Positions 11,823-21,222 of a stretch of DNA of 64,000 nt are shown in pieces (within the stretch, counting starts at the first letter, position 1; the number at the start of each line of letters is the position of its first letter). The stretch is taken from assembly GCA_022393335.1 (NCBI GenBank), contig JAJEKB010020748.1, forward strand, positions 450,481-514,480, read 5' to 3'. The notes under the pieces were generated by a model that searched no databases, was not told where the DNA came from, and worked only from the letters and a program-made list of their open reading frames with translations. Source of the DNA: Macrotrachela quadricornifera (Eukaryota; Rotifera; Eurotatoria; Philodinida; Philodinidae). The translations under genes were made by a program, and so were the position numbers.

Positions 11823-12054
11823 TTTTTCCTATCTATACTGCATAGCGGTAACCTTCATACATATTTCACAAAGTGAACAAACAAAAAAATATACCTATCA
11901 GTAACACAGTTCAGTTATAACATATGCATTAATGTAAAATTATAAAAATAAATATTTCCTTCTATTGCTCACCACAACGATAGACACCATTTCAAGTTCA
12001 ACTGGCCTCATAAATTTTCTATTGAATTTTGAGATTTAATTTTCAATGTAGAAT
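11823..12054. other. Retroelement 3' region before the ribozymes
   Basis: Non-coding AT-rich sequence. Only its position connects it with the adjoining ribozyme block. Confidence 0.35.
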
Positions 12055-12120
12055 TATATTCCAAATTTACCTGACGAGTCCCTTAAGCAAGGACGAAACG
12101 CGTCGTAAGTAGCTTGGAAC
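12055..12120 (+). ncRNA. Hammerhead ribozyme, minimal type I, copy 1
   Basis: The core reads CTGACGA at 12071-12077, stem II GTCC/GGAC closing the loop CTTAAGCAA, then GAAA at 12095-12098. A miniature stem III follows (AC and GT around a two-base GC loop), then the GTC cleavage site at 12102-12104. Stem I is formed by ATTTAC with GTAAGT, continued by TTCCAA with TTGGAA. All core positions needed for cleavage are present, so self-cleavage after 12104 is predicted. Hammerheads with such tiny stem III are known from Penelope-like elements and fit the RT remains 1.3 kb upstream. Confidence 0.85.
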
Positions 12121-12284
12121 TATTATTCTTTTAAAACTCACCCTCACCCTCAAGATTGCTCGACTCACCACTGTCATATAAAGATATCTATCGGTTCTAA
12201 CTTTTTTAGGTTAGAATTCGGTATAGAACTTTCTAGTATGTTTATGATTTTCGAATCATTCAGATAACTAGGACAGAATCAAAG

Positions 12285-12329
12285 CCATCTGATGAAGACC
12301 CTTAAGCAATTTCGAAATCTGGATCATGG
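12285..12329 (+). ncRNA. Hammerhead ribozyme-like motif, copy 2
   Basis: CTGATGA at 12289-12295 is followed by a stem II region with the same CCCTTAAGCAA loop as copy 1. Then come GAAA at 12314-12317, stem III ATC/GAT around TG, and AUC as the cleavage triplet ending at 12325. Stem I is CCAT (12285-12288) with ATGG (12326-12329). Stem II is poor (its first pair would be A with C), so cleavage is doubtful. Both copies are followed by GCTCGACTCA and a CCTCACCC-type run, showing a tandem arrangement about 220 bases apart. Confidence 0.65.
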
Positions 12330-13012
12330 TAATTGCTCGACTCATCCTCACCCCTCAATAATTTATTATTTATCAATGACATATTCGATTCGACAAATGA
12401 GTATCTATGTTCTTTTCATGTTGTGTTTTATTATTATGTGACAGTAGAAACAGAACAGATAAGGACGTGACAGAAGGGAATAAATAAAGATAGAAAAAAT
12501 TCTTATAGGAGATGATAATCCTTTTGGGTATCATTCATAAAAATGTGGAAGATGGAAATTTTTAGTCTTGATATCTTCCTTCGTATTATAGAGAAATTAT
12601 TGAAATGGATATGGGGAAAGATTAGTAAAAATATGTGTACCATTGTTACACCGTTACTATACCCACTGTTTTCATCGCAACAATAAAATGATTCCATTTT
12701 TTTCGTTATTTACAAAGAAAGATGAATAAAACAATACACTATATGCGAAGCAAATATGTTGAATAGTTATCAACCCTCAATGCATATTAATAAGAAAAAT
12801 GTTATTTCGATTATCTATCCTGAACATTAAGGAGAAAAAGAACCACAGTATTGCTTGATGACAACCTTTCGTTTTGTAGAGTGGAGATAGTACTAAATGT
12901 AATTAATAGAAAGGAAAGATATCCGTTCTCCTGTTCTCGTCATAAAGACATATATATATATATAGCTTGTAAAAAAAAAAAGACTCGAGTAAAAAACATA
13001 TCCTATTTTCTC
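12330..13012. other. Spacer, no gene seen
   Basis: It begins with the tail shared by both ribozyme units, then continues AT-rich. A minus frame at 12503-12697 has no recognised features. Confidence 0.4.
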
Positions 13013-13502
13013 ATGAGTACATCTTCTGAAACTCCTGTTGCAAAAATTCCACGAACATCTCTGGTCGTTTTGTTATTATTGCTACGGTAAATATTATTAC
13101 ATATTCATTTTCTTAATGTTTTACTTCTAATGAAAATAGGTTAAAGCTAAAGATGAAGCAAGTGCAAAACGTCTTGAATCATTAATTCTTGCTTGTCGAG
13201 ATTTTGCTCTTTCATCTGCTGCACCAACATGTCATGCATATCGAACAGTTCGTAGTCTTGATAAGAAAAATGGTATAACAACTTTTGTTATTTTTGAAGA
13301 ATGGGTATAATCATTATTTCAAACATCAATAAATTTATGTTATTATTTCTTTTTTTTCTAGGATACTACACCTAATGCATTACGAACATACTTCGAAAGT
13401 GATGCTATTCAAGAATGGAATAAAGCTATAAAAGAAGAAAATTTACTTGCTGAACCTTGGGAAGAACCACCACCATTTTATGAAGAATTTATTCGCAAAT
13501 AG
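13013..13502 (+). CDS. Small ABM-like (dimeric alpha-beta barrel) protein, three exons, apparent frameshift
   Basis: Exons are 13013-13086, 13140-13304 and 13362-13502, with introns of 53 and 57 bases having GTAAAT/AG and GTATAA/AG ends. Exons 2 and 3 give a clean frame: VKAKDEASAKRLESLI, then CRDFALS, TCHAYRTVRS, TTFVIFEEW, LRTYFESDAIQEWNKAI and a C-terminal PWEEPPPFYEEF, ending at TAG 13500-13502. Helix, strand and EEW blocks resemble the antibiotic-biosynthesis-monooxygenase fold, usually about 100 residues. The first exon has MSTSSETPVAKIPRTSL, but the expected FVIIAT strand before intron 1 is one base out of frame, in a T run near 13070. That is either a mutation or a sequence error. Confidence 0.6.
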
Positions 13503-14169
13503 ATATTCGATATGATCTTCTGATTTTTACAACTACATCGAAAATTTAAGAATTTAGATTAGAAATTAGTTTTAATCTGTTGCTATGTTCTAAAAATGAG
13601 GTCATGGCAAATCTCAAATTGTAACCAGTTTTCAATAAATTTCTGTCCCTAATTTCTGCTTTTAATCAGAAATTTACTACGACGCTTCTCCAAACACAAT
13701 TCAGAAATTCATTTCTCATATAAAATTTTAAAACTGTTGTATACAACAATTGGAAACTAACATCACTTCTCCATCAATTTGTATAAATACCACAAAAGCA
13801 GAAATCAGAAATTTACTTTTGATATAAAATTTTGAAAATTCTCATATCAAAGGATGTGGTAGTGGGTAAGGATGAAGGTGTGGTATGATTATTGATTTTA
13901 GTTAAAAAAATATTTTACTAAAGAAATTCTCTTACTTCGTTGAATTCTGATCGATCAATGTAAATTATAAAAGACTTCTGATTTTGTGATCTAGTATGCA
14001 TGACGAAGGAAGTAAATTTCTGACTTCTGGTTTTCTGATTTATTTTGAATTATGTGATTTAAAGTGGCGATATATATATATATATATTAACGTGCATCTT
14101 CGCGCATGTATTCAGTTTACACAAATAACAAGAATACTTGAAAATTTTCAAAAACTTTGACACGCAGAC
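13503..14169. other. Intergenic, no gene seen
   Basis: Contains several imperfect copies of a CAGAAATTTACTT-like word (13640-13830) and an AT dinucleotide run near 14070. Nothing codes convincingly. Confidence 0.4.
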
Positions 14170-15268
14170 TTAACAATTTGTATCAATTTGATATTTGCCA
14201 CCCCATGGATTTGGTCGTGTTGATGCTATTTGTAAATCTTATTCTTGTTCATCGTCATCTAATTTTCCTGTACCCGAACGTAAATATGTTGTATAAAGTG
14301 ATGTATTTAAATCGATTAATTTCAGTTTATGTTCGAATAGAGCAATTTCTCGTAAATATTCTGTAGTAACGACACTAGTTGTCTCTTGAAGTAATGGATT
14401 GATCATTTCTTCAAAAGTTGTAATTGTATTTGATAAATATTTTGGTATATCAACATTTTTTCATGCTTGTTCTTCTTTGGTTTCACTTTTGAATTTTTTG
14501 ATTGTTGGTAATAGTGTCGTTGGTGTTAATAGCGATCGTTTCTTTATTGGTTCATTAACTTCATTAGAAGCTGATAATTGACTAATTCTTTGTGATAATT
14601 GTTGTTCTTGCTCTACTTCTTGTGTAGTTAAATCGATAACAATATTTTCATTGGCTTTGCTTGGATCGATTTGTACTTCACTATCTTCATTATCATCATA
14701 AAAATCAGTAAAAAATTGATCAAAATCAATGTTAACATCTTCTTCCCAGGTCGACGAATCCGATTGTAGGATCCGATAGGATCCTATGTTGAATTCTATC
14801 GGAATCCGACGATCCGACAAAATCCTATAGGATTCCTGCTGACGAAATCACTTCGGATTCCGTCGTTGACGGATCGCATCAGATCCAAGATCGGATTTTA
14901 TAGTTTCCGACAGACGGATCCAGGCGGATCCGATAGATGACCATAAGGCCATAATACAATATAGCTAAAAACACTGCTCATGAAATTTGCAGCAAGTGAC
15001 TGAAATTTTACCGATGGAATCCAATGCAAATTCGTCACCAGGAATCCTATAGGATTCTGTCGGATGATCAAATCCTATAGGATCCGGTGTCGGATTGGTT
15101 CACCTACGTTTTGCATCACTATCATCACCATAAGTACAAAAAGTATCATCAAATCGATTAATTTCTCCTCCAATCTATAAAAACAGAGATGAAGTTTTCT
15201 TTTAATCTTTCAATAAAAAATAAAGTTTAGAACAAACTTAAAACTACCTTTTTATTTGGATCAGACAT
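14170..15268 (-). pseudogene. Unrecognised acidic protein gene, interrupted by a GATCC-rich repeat
   Basis: On the minus strand, ATG at 15268 starts MSDPNKK. A GTAGTT donor at 15247 and an AG acceptor at 15175-15176 follow. The next exon from 15174 reads IGGEINRFDDTFCTYGDD and fades at about 15107. The frame resumes near 14755 with TWEEDVNIDFDQFF and NENIVIDLTTQEVEQEQQ, then LREIALFEHKLKLIDLN, and ends with NPWGGKYQID before TAA at 14170-14172. Two in-frame stops (TGA at 14461, TAA at 14239) break the last part. Between 14755 and 15107 lies a repeat rich in GGATCC and TCGGAT words. I cannot name the protein. It may be a retroelement accessory gene or a decayed host nuclear protein. Confidence 0.45.
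14755..15107. repeat. GATCC/TCGGAT-rich dispersed repeat
   Basis: About 350 bases made of GGATCC, TCCGAT and GATTCC words, with the palindrome ATCCTATAGGAT three times (near 14822, 15044 and 15072). Similar word composition appears at about 21220-21270, 22310-22360 and 55290-55500, suggesting one dispersed family. Exact boundaries and a target duplication could not be fixed. Confidence 0.5.
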
Positions 15269-15535
15269 TCTTTGTGTTGTGTGGAGACGAATTACGAGTA
15301 AATAGAGATCAGATATATTTAGAAAGAAAGAAACATGAAAAAGAAAATGTACTACATAAATTAAAAACAAAAAGAATAATTGTGAGCGTTTTTAAAATTG
15401 CAAAGTTTTTAATATCGAACAACCAATGTGATTGCTATGTCCGAAAGAAAGACAAAACTATATTGAGAATGAGACGAACTAGTAAAGTACTATTTTCTTA
15501 CTTTGTTCATGTAATATCTGGTGGGTCGACATTGA
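15269..15535. other. Spacer upstream of the 15268 minus-strand start
   Basis: A plus-strand frame crosses it (15256-15624) but has no family features and overlaps the more convincing minus-strand acidic frame. It may contain the promoter of the minus gene that starts at 15268. Confidence 0.3.
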
Positions 15536-15901
15536 TTAGCATTGAATATGACCCAAATCATTGGTTGTTTGTGTCAACGCGTCTATGTAAACGAGTCTTT
15601 GTTCTTCAAATTCTTCTTTTATAATACTAGACTTGTTCTGATCGATTTTTTGTTCCTCGTTATCATCTTCATCTTCAGTTGACAATTCAAACTCATCATC
15701 TTCTTCTTCATCATCATCATCATCGTCTTCACTTTCTTCTTCTTTTTCTTTTACTCCTTCACCGATGCCATGCTTTTCGTGTACTTCAGTAGATTCCGTC
15801 GACTCTTTCTTACTTATGGATTGACAAACGAATGTATTTCTTTTACGATCGACATCTTCGATTATTTGGATAAGTTGGTCTGGTAACCCATGATGATTTA
15901 A
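15536..15901 (-). pseudogene. Unrecognised acidic coding fragment
   Basis: A minus-strand open frame ends at TAA 15536-15538. It reads LPDQLIQIIEDVDRKRN, FVCQSISKKESTES, then a long Asp/Glu tract (about 15660-15740) and IIKEEFEEQRLVYIDALTQ. Its upstream side is cut at 15901, where a CGAGGGAA-ended transposon begins. The acidic tract resembles disordered regions of nuclear proteins, but no family can be named. It lies directly upstream of the other acidic minus-strand gene and could be a separate gene or a displaced exon. Confidence 0.35.
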
Positions 15902-16080
15902 CGAGGGAACTTCCCCAGGTGTTCCAGCCTGCTAAGTCCCATCTTTTCACTTTAAGTAGATCTCGATGAAGTATGAAAAACCTGAAGAGGATTTGTGCGC
16001 TAGCGCCTTTATTCCCGAGATATCGAATTTTCAAGATGTATACGAAAAGGGACCGAAATGAAAATGATTGTTTTTGGAAA
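15899..16080. mobile_element. One end of the CGAGGGAA/TWA MITE family
   Basis: TAA at 15899-15901 is followed by CGAGGGAACTTCCCCAGG and then by a block (TGAAAAACCTGAAGAGGATT, TTTATTCCCGAGATAT) that matches both ends of the element at 59275-59893. The opposite end is not visible nearby, so it is truncated or diverged. It cuts off the acidic minus-strand frame. Confidence 0.55.
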
Positions 16081-16510
16081 ATAGTAGAGTATTCAGGTGA
16101 AAATTTTTCAAAGCTTCGCGCACTGCTCGTGCAACCTGTTCTAGGTTAAGAGTTAGATCATATCTTATCAGTGCCACTTCTATTGGCTGTTCATCTGCCT
16201 ATAAAACACCCAGAACTCTTCATTCCATACCTGATGTCGTGATACACTAGCAAAAAAGATTGATGGGACCGAATGATACACTATTGATTATCCTTTCGTT
16301 TTCTTCGCTAGCGTACAATCATGACTGGTTGATAAATATGCCATGCTCGCGTTCTATGCCTGCGTTTCTCTATTTGCTTTCTCCTCTTGTTCTCGCTTCC
16401 ATGTCGAATTCGTGCCACGACGTCGTTTTTCTCTTCATTCGATTGTATACGATATACAAGTGACGTGCAAGCAAGCATCCGATACCAGTGTTTCTCACGT
16501 CTCTCTCAAA
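16081..16510. other. No gene seen; possible 5' region of the transposase relic
   Basis: Two overlapping plus frames read through here but show nothing recognisable until about 16511. Confidence 0.35.
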
Positions 16511-17150
16511 ATGATCAATCCAGCAAATATTGTGAAGATTTTCGCTGATCGAGCATCGAACTTATTCTCTTTTATCGTGTCGAACAACGCGACCGTCACC
16601 ACTACTATAACAACTCGTGAATGTGAAGTAACCGATCTGTTGTGTGGTGTACTGGAATCGATTACTAGCAGTCACTCCTACATCTTTAAAGTCGAAACAA
16701 CTCTCGATTATAAGTTAGCCGATGACGAATTTATCAATGATGTAGATTACGAAGATGCAGCCGAAGAGACATGGGATTCCGACGGGAATGATGAAGATGA
16801 AGATGAAGATGATGAGAGGGTGTTGTGTAAACAATTTTCGCTTGATTACATTACCAGAGCAATCAATTTCTATGACGAAATTAGTCTACATACTGGAAAA
16901 CGAAAGAGACGGTGAGAGACAGTGAAAAATCACTTCCGATGTATCCCGTATCAAAACTATCTCGCTCGCGTTCGCCATTATATTGAGAAGTATCTGATAT
17001 GTTCGAACGGGCTCGGGAGAATGCCCTGCCAGTGCACGATATTGAACTACGTTGATGAGCTCTTAAAAAGGCTATAGACGAGTCTTTACACAATTTTGTC
17101 GCTTCAAGTCACTGACTATACACCTTTAAAAACAAACATAATATCATCTT
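16511..17150 (+). pseudogene. CENP-B/Tc5-type HTH transposase N-terminus, decayed
   Basis: From ATG at 16511, an N-terminal region (MINPANIVKIF, then an acidic WDSDGNDEDEDEDDE tract) leads to FSLDYITRAINFYDEISL and KRKRR. A TGA at 16913-16915 stands where WETVKNHF would be expected. After a frameshift near 16990 the frame reads FERARENALPVHDIELR, two adjacent TGA codons, ALKKAIDESLHNFVASSH, another TGA, and LYTFKNKHNI. The last block is the CENP-B-type DNA-binding HTH pattern (ASxxWLxxFKxxHNI) of pogo/Tc5-like transposases. The DDE domain is absent. Four stops and one frameshift make it non-functional. Confidence 0.55.
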
Positions 17151-17289
17151 TATTTTGAAAGAATGAAACTTCCCATGAATATCACAAACAACTATCTTGA
17201 AAATATGGTGTAGAGAAATGAGTGAATTGTGTTTTCAATAAATAGACATAGTGCAATTCCAGGAACTTTTGAATCATCCTATGTAAAGA

Positions 17290-18235
17290 GTTGGAAAAAT
17301 ATTATTCAAAGGAGATAACGCTATAATTTTGAATAAGAGATATGATGAATTTTATACCAAATAAAAGTCCGTGAAAAATAAAGTTTGCCGATGCTAAATA
17401 ATAAGGATTATGTAAACATTTTAATATCAAACATAAGACACTTTCAGCAATTTTATAGATTTTTTGGGGTGGAAAAGTAAGGTGCTAGTAATTCAAAAAT
17501 GAAGTAAAATGTTTTTCTGGGATATTTTTGCATGGTTCGATAAAGCTCGTTGAGCTCAACAAAATTTGTATATATTAAAGAATTTTCGAGCCATTCTTTT
17601 GTGATAAAAAATTTAAAAAACTATTTGGAATATGTTTAAAATATTAAAAACACTGATATTTTTGAGATGCAAGAAAACAGTCGATTTTTCAATTAAATTG
17701 GCTTTTTTGATTATTTTTACTCCCTCAGGCATTTTGAAGTATACTCATTCGATGTAGCGTGAAAAACTGCGTCGAATGAGTATCTTTTCAAATACCTTAC
17801 ATAAGGACACTAACGAAAAATAACTGAATTTATTGTAAAAAAGGACCATTTTTTTTCTCCTGGGAAAAGTGTAAAAATGTGGTTTTTTTGGCACCTTTTT
17901 TAGACAGTTTTCAATTTATTTCAACCCAAGAATCTTGTTTAAAAAACTTTAAATATATACAGTTTTGTAGAGCTCGACGAGCTCTATCGAACTAAGCAAG
18001 AATAATCACGAAAAACTTTTTACTTCGATTCTGGATTACTAGCATCTTTCTTTTCTACCGCCAAAAATGTATAAAATTTCTGAAAGTTTCTTATGTTTGA
18101 TATTAAAATGTTTGCGTAATCCTTATTATTTAGCGTCGGCAAACTTCATTTCTTACGGGCTTTTATTTGGTATAAAATTCATCATATCTCTTATTTAAAA
18201 TTATAACGTTACCCCCTTGAATAATATTTTTTCCA
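17290..18235. repeat. 0.95-kb fold-back inverted repeat
   Basis: Arms of about 450 bases converge on a centre near 17740-17785, where ATACTCATTCGATGTAGC meets its inverted partner GTCGAATGAGTAT. The arms begin GTTGGAAAAA and end TTTTTTCCAAC. They share blocks such as AAGAGATATGATGAATTTTA and TTTAATATCAAACATAAGA. There is no coding content. A transcript through it would form a long hairpin. Confidence 0.75.
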
Positions 18236-18585
18236 ACCCTGTACAGTAAGAGCCACACCTATAGGTGAAATATGGGCTCAAACGAAAGATGTCACTTCGA
18301 GTAGTTCCCTGGTTAGCACCATTATTAGCTAACCAAATTTAATTTTCTTTTTTTAAAAACGATAAGTGCAGGACGCTGCTCTAACGAGTGAACTACCTCA
18401 ACTGTTTACAGGCTTTCGGCTTCATCTTTTGGCCACAGGTAGGCCTCGGTGAGACTAAGAAAATCCTAGAAGCGTTCGTGCCCATGGCATATTAGTGAAG
18501 AGTTATAGTCATTTTACTGGATTTTTTACTCAGGGCAAGGCATTTGCGAAAAACTTAAGACAAGGAGTTTTGACCTAAAATTTTG

Positions 18586-18985
18586 NNNNNNNNNNNNNNN
18601 NNNNNNNNNNNNNNNNNNNNNNNNNNNNNNNNNNNNNNNNNNNNNNNNNNNNNNNNNNNNNNNNNNNNNNNNNNNNNNNNNNNNNNNNNNNNNNNNNNNN
18701 NNNNNNNNNNNNNNNNNNNNNNNNNNNNNNNNNNNNNNNNNNNNNNNNNNNNNNNNNNNNNNNNNNNNNNNNNNNNNNNNNNNNNNNNNNNNNNNNNNNN
18801 NNNNNNNNNNNNNNNNNNNNNNNNNNNNNNNNNNNNNNNNNNNNNNNNNNNNNNNNNNNNNNNNNNNNNNNNNNNNNNNNNNNNNNNNNNNNNNNNNNNN
18901 NNNNNNNNNNNNNNNNNNNNNNNNNNNNNNNNNNNNNNNNNNNNNNNNNNNNNNNNNNNNNNNNNNNNNNNNNNNNNNNNNNNNN
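18586..18985. other. Assembly gap of 400 N
   Basis: Exactly 400 N. It sits at the left edge of the 34-bp satellite, so the gap probably hides more repeat copies and the true length is unknown. Frames made of X residues here are artefacts. Confidence 0.95.
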
Positions 18986-19025
18986 TATATTTGAAATACA
19001 GAGGGAAACTATTTTTTGCCAGGAG

Positions 19026-19512
19026 TATATATTAGGGGTGTTTGTAGGTCTTGGAGTCCTATATATTGAAGGTACCCATAGATTCTCAAATCTGGATAAT
19101 GGAGTACCCATAGATCGTAAGTACTATATAATAGGGCGCCAACAGATGCTCAACTGCTATATACTAGGAGTACTTCTAGGTCCTAAAGTCCTATATATTG
19201 AAGATACCTATAGATCTTCAAGTTCTATATAGTGGAGGTACTCGCAGACCCTCACGTTTGTATAAAGGAGCTATCTATAGATCTCCAAGTGCTATACAGT
19301 GGGGTACACATAGATTCTCAAATGCTATACACTAAGGGTACTTCTACATCCTAAGATCCTATACAATGGAGGTACCCATAGGTTCATAAGTACTGTGTAA
19401 CGGGGATACCAGTAGGTGATCAAGTCCTATATAATATGAGTATCCTCAAGACCATGAGTCTTATATAATAGAGATACTCATAGATTCTCAAGTATTATAT
19501 AATGAGGATAAA
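19026..19512 (+). repeat. 34-bp tandem satellite, about 14 units
   Basis: Degenerate units of 34 bases follow one another, with a consensus starting CTATATAATGGAGGTACCCA and ending TAGATTCTCAAGTC. Individual units begin near 19051, 19194, 19228 and so on, and most keep TATA and the GGTACC-like core. The array abuts the 400-N gap. Confidence 0.8.
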
Positions 19513-20282
19513 CATACAATGACGGTGCAAGATCATTTTTCTAGGGGAAGCAATACATTTTTTTGAATGGACGATTCTTTTCCTATATATTTATGGTCCG
19601 GCTACAAATATTTTCTTCCCTCAAACATAACTCCTTGAACAGGATGATCCTAGCAAACTTGAGTATGGATTTGTGACAATGTATTAAGTGTATTTCAAAT
19701 TACTATATTTGTCTCTTATGGGAAAAGATTTTTCAAAATACTTTAGCGAACAACAAACCTTTTTGTCATAATAGTCTGTTTCATAATCAATTTATCCTCA
19801 TTTTGATACTCATGCAAATAGTTATTTAACATTGTAACAATGATTCTTTACTGAACAAATTGTAGGCATAACTATAAGTGAGAGAAATTTATGGTGCTGC
19901 TATCTTCCAAGCAACTTATTTAAATGCTTCATGTTTGTAGTCTTGTTCTCCTTTCTGAGTTCTTTCTTATGCAGTGCTATAAACAAAAGCTGGTAGAAAT
20001 ATAAATAGGCTTATCGACTAACTAAGAACTCAAAACAATATAGAGAAAGCCAGCACAAAAAAGAATTCTTACTATTTAGAAAGTATTTTCTAAAAATCAT
20101 CAGCTGTATAATACGACAGTTAAAACGTTGTTCGATAACAAAACCGAATAGTATCATCGTAATTTGCCTCATTTCCTAATGTGTTTCACTTTCACTTTCA
20201 ATTCCTACAAATGTCCAAAATATGTAATATTAAAAAGACGAAATATATTCTTATTCGAAAGTTATATATGATGTGCTTAATC
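19513..20282. other. Non-coding interior of the 4.1-kb element
   Basis: No gene, RNA or clear repeat was recognised between the satellite and the nested MITE. Confidence 0.4.
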
Positions 20283-20901
20283 ATAAGGTAACCTGATTCG
20301 CTTTCTATCTGTTATTACTTAAAAAACCTAACTATGTTCGAGCCAAATTATCTCTCTGATCATTAAACTACTAAATTTAAAATATTAGCCGCTGTCCATT
20401 ATCTTATATGAAATTATTAGCCAAGGCTGACTGAGCGGCATTACCATCCCTCTGTCAAGTGAGATTCTAGAGTTTTGATATTCCCCCAGGGCACTACTTC
20501 TATGTGTCATCGATGATCAATGACAATGCGCTTCGCGTCACACTGCGAATCGATTACTCGACTGCGCAGGTTCATCAATCGACTCGACTTTTAATCGAAT
20601 TTGATTTTTTCTAGTTGCTGTAAAAACACCAAACTGATTTGAAACCGGGACTTCAGGTGGAGTTTCTGTAATCATTCGAATCGAATAATAAATGAACAAC
20701 ACTGGCACATACATATGAAATTATTCAGTCCTTTAAAAACAATAGGACACGATTTTTAAGAACTGAATAATTTCATATAAGACAATCAGGAGCAGCTAAT
20801 ATTTTAAATTTAATAGTTTAACGATTAGGGTGATAATATGACTCGACATAGTTAGGTTTTTTTAAGTGATAGCAGACAGAAAACAAATCGGGGTACCTTA
20901 T
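20283..20901. mobile_element. Nested MITE, 619 bp, ATAAGGTA ends
   Basis: Ends ATAAGGTAACCTGATT and AATCGGGGTACCTTAT are inverted, and the similarity continues for about 130 bases per arm, including AAAAAACCTAACTATG and AAATTTAAAATATTAGC. A second small hairpin lies in the centre (20706-20780, TATGAAATTATTCAG and its inverse). It is inserted within the 4.1-kb element. Confidence 0.6.
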
Positions 20902-21144
20902 GGTCAAGCACGCTTATATATGGGAAGAAGCAAAATCATGAGATTATGGCACAATCTTTCTGCTATGATTGCAGAGTCATGTTGAATGTATCTGCTCGGT
21001 TCGTTTATGATAATTTTATTTTTTATAGCCAGAATACGTAGGAAATTAGGTGAAGCAATAAATTCTTATTGCTACTTCAATTTTTTTCACGAGAAGCAAT
21101 TGTAGCTCCTCGTAGTATTGGTGCGTCGTCGCTGCACACACAGA

Positions 21145-21212
21145 TCCTCAAATATTATATAATAGTGGTATCCCTAGTTCTTCAAGTGTTATATAATAGG
21201 ATTACCACGAGG
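21145..21212 (+). repeat. Short block of the 34-bp satellite
   Basis: Two degenerate units with TATTATATAATAGTGGTA and TTATATAATAGGATTACC spacing of about 34 bases, matching the array at 19026. Confidence 0.5.
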
Positions 21213-21222
21213 CAATAGAGAA

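Noticed and set aside
15256..15624. 122-codon plus-strand frame
   Set aside because: Partly antisense to an acidic minus-strand coding stretch and without family motifs.
18575..19111. Frames full of unknown residues
   Set aside because: Produced by the 400-N gap.
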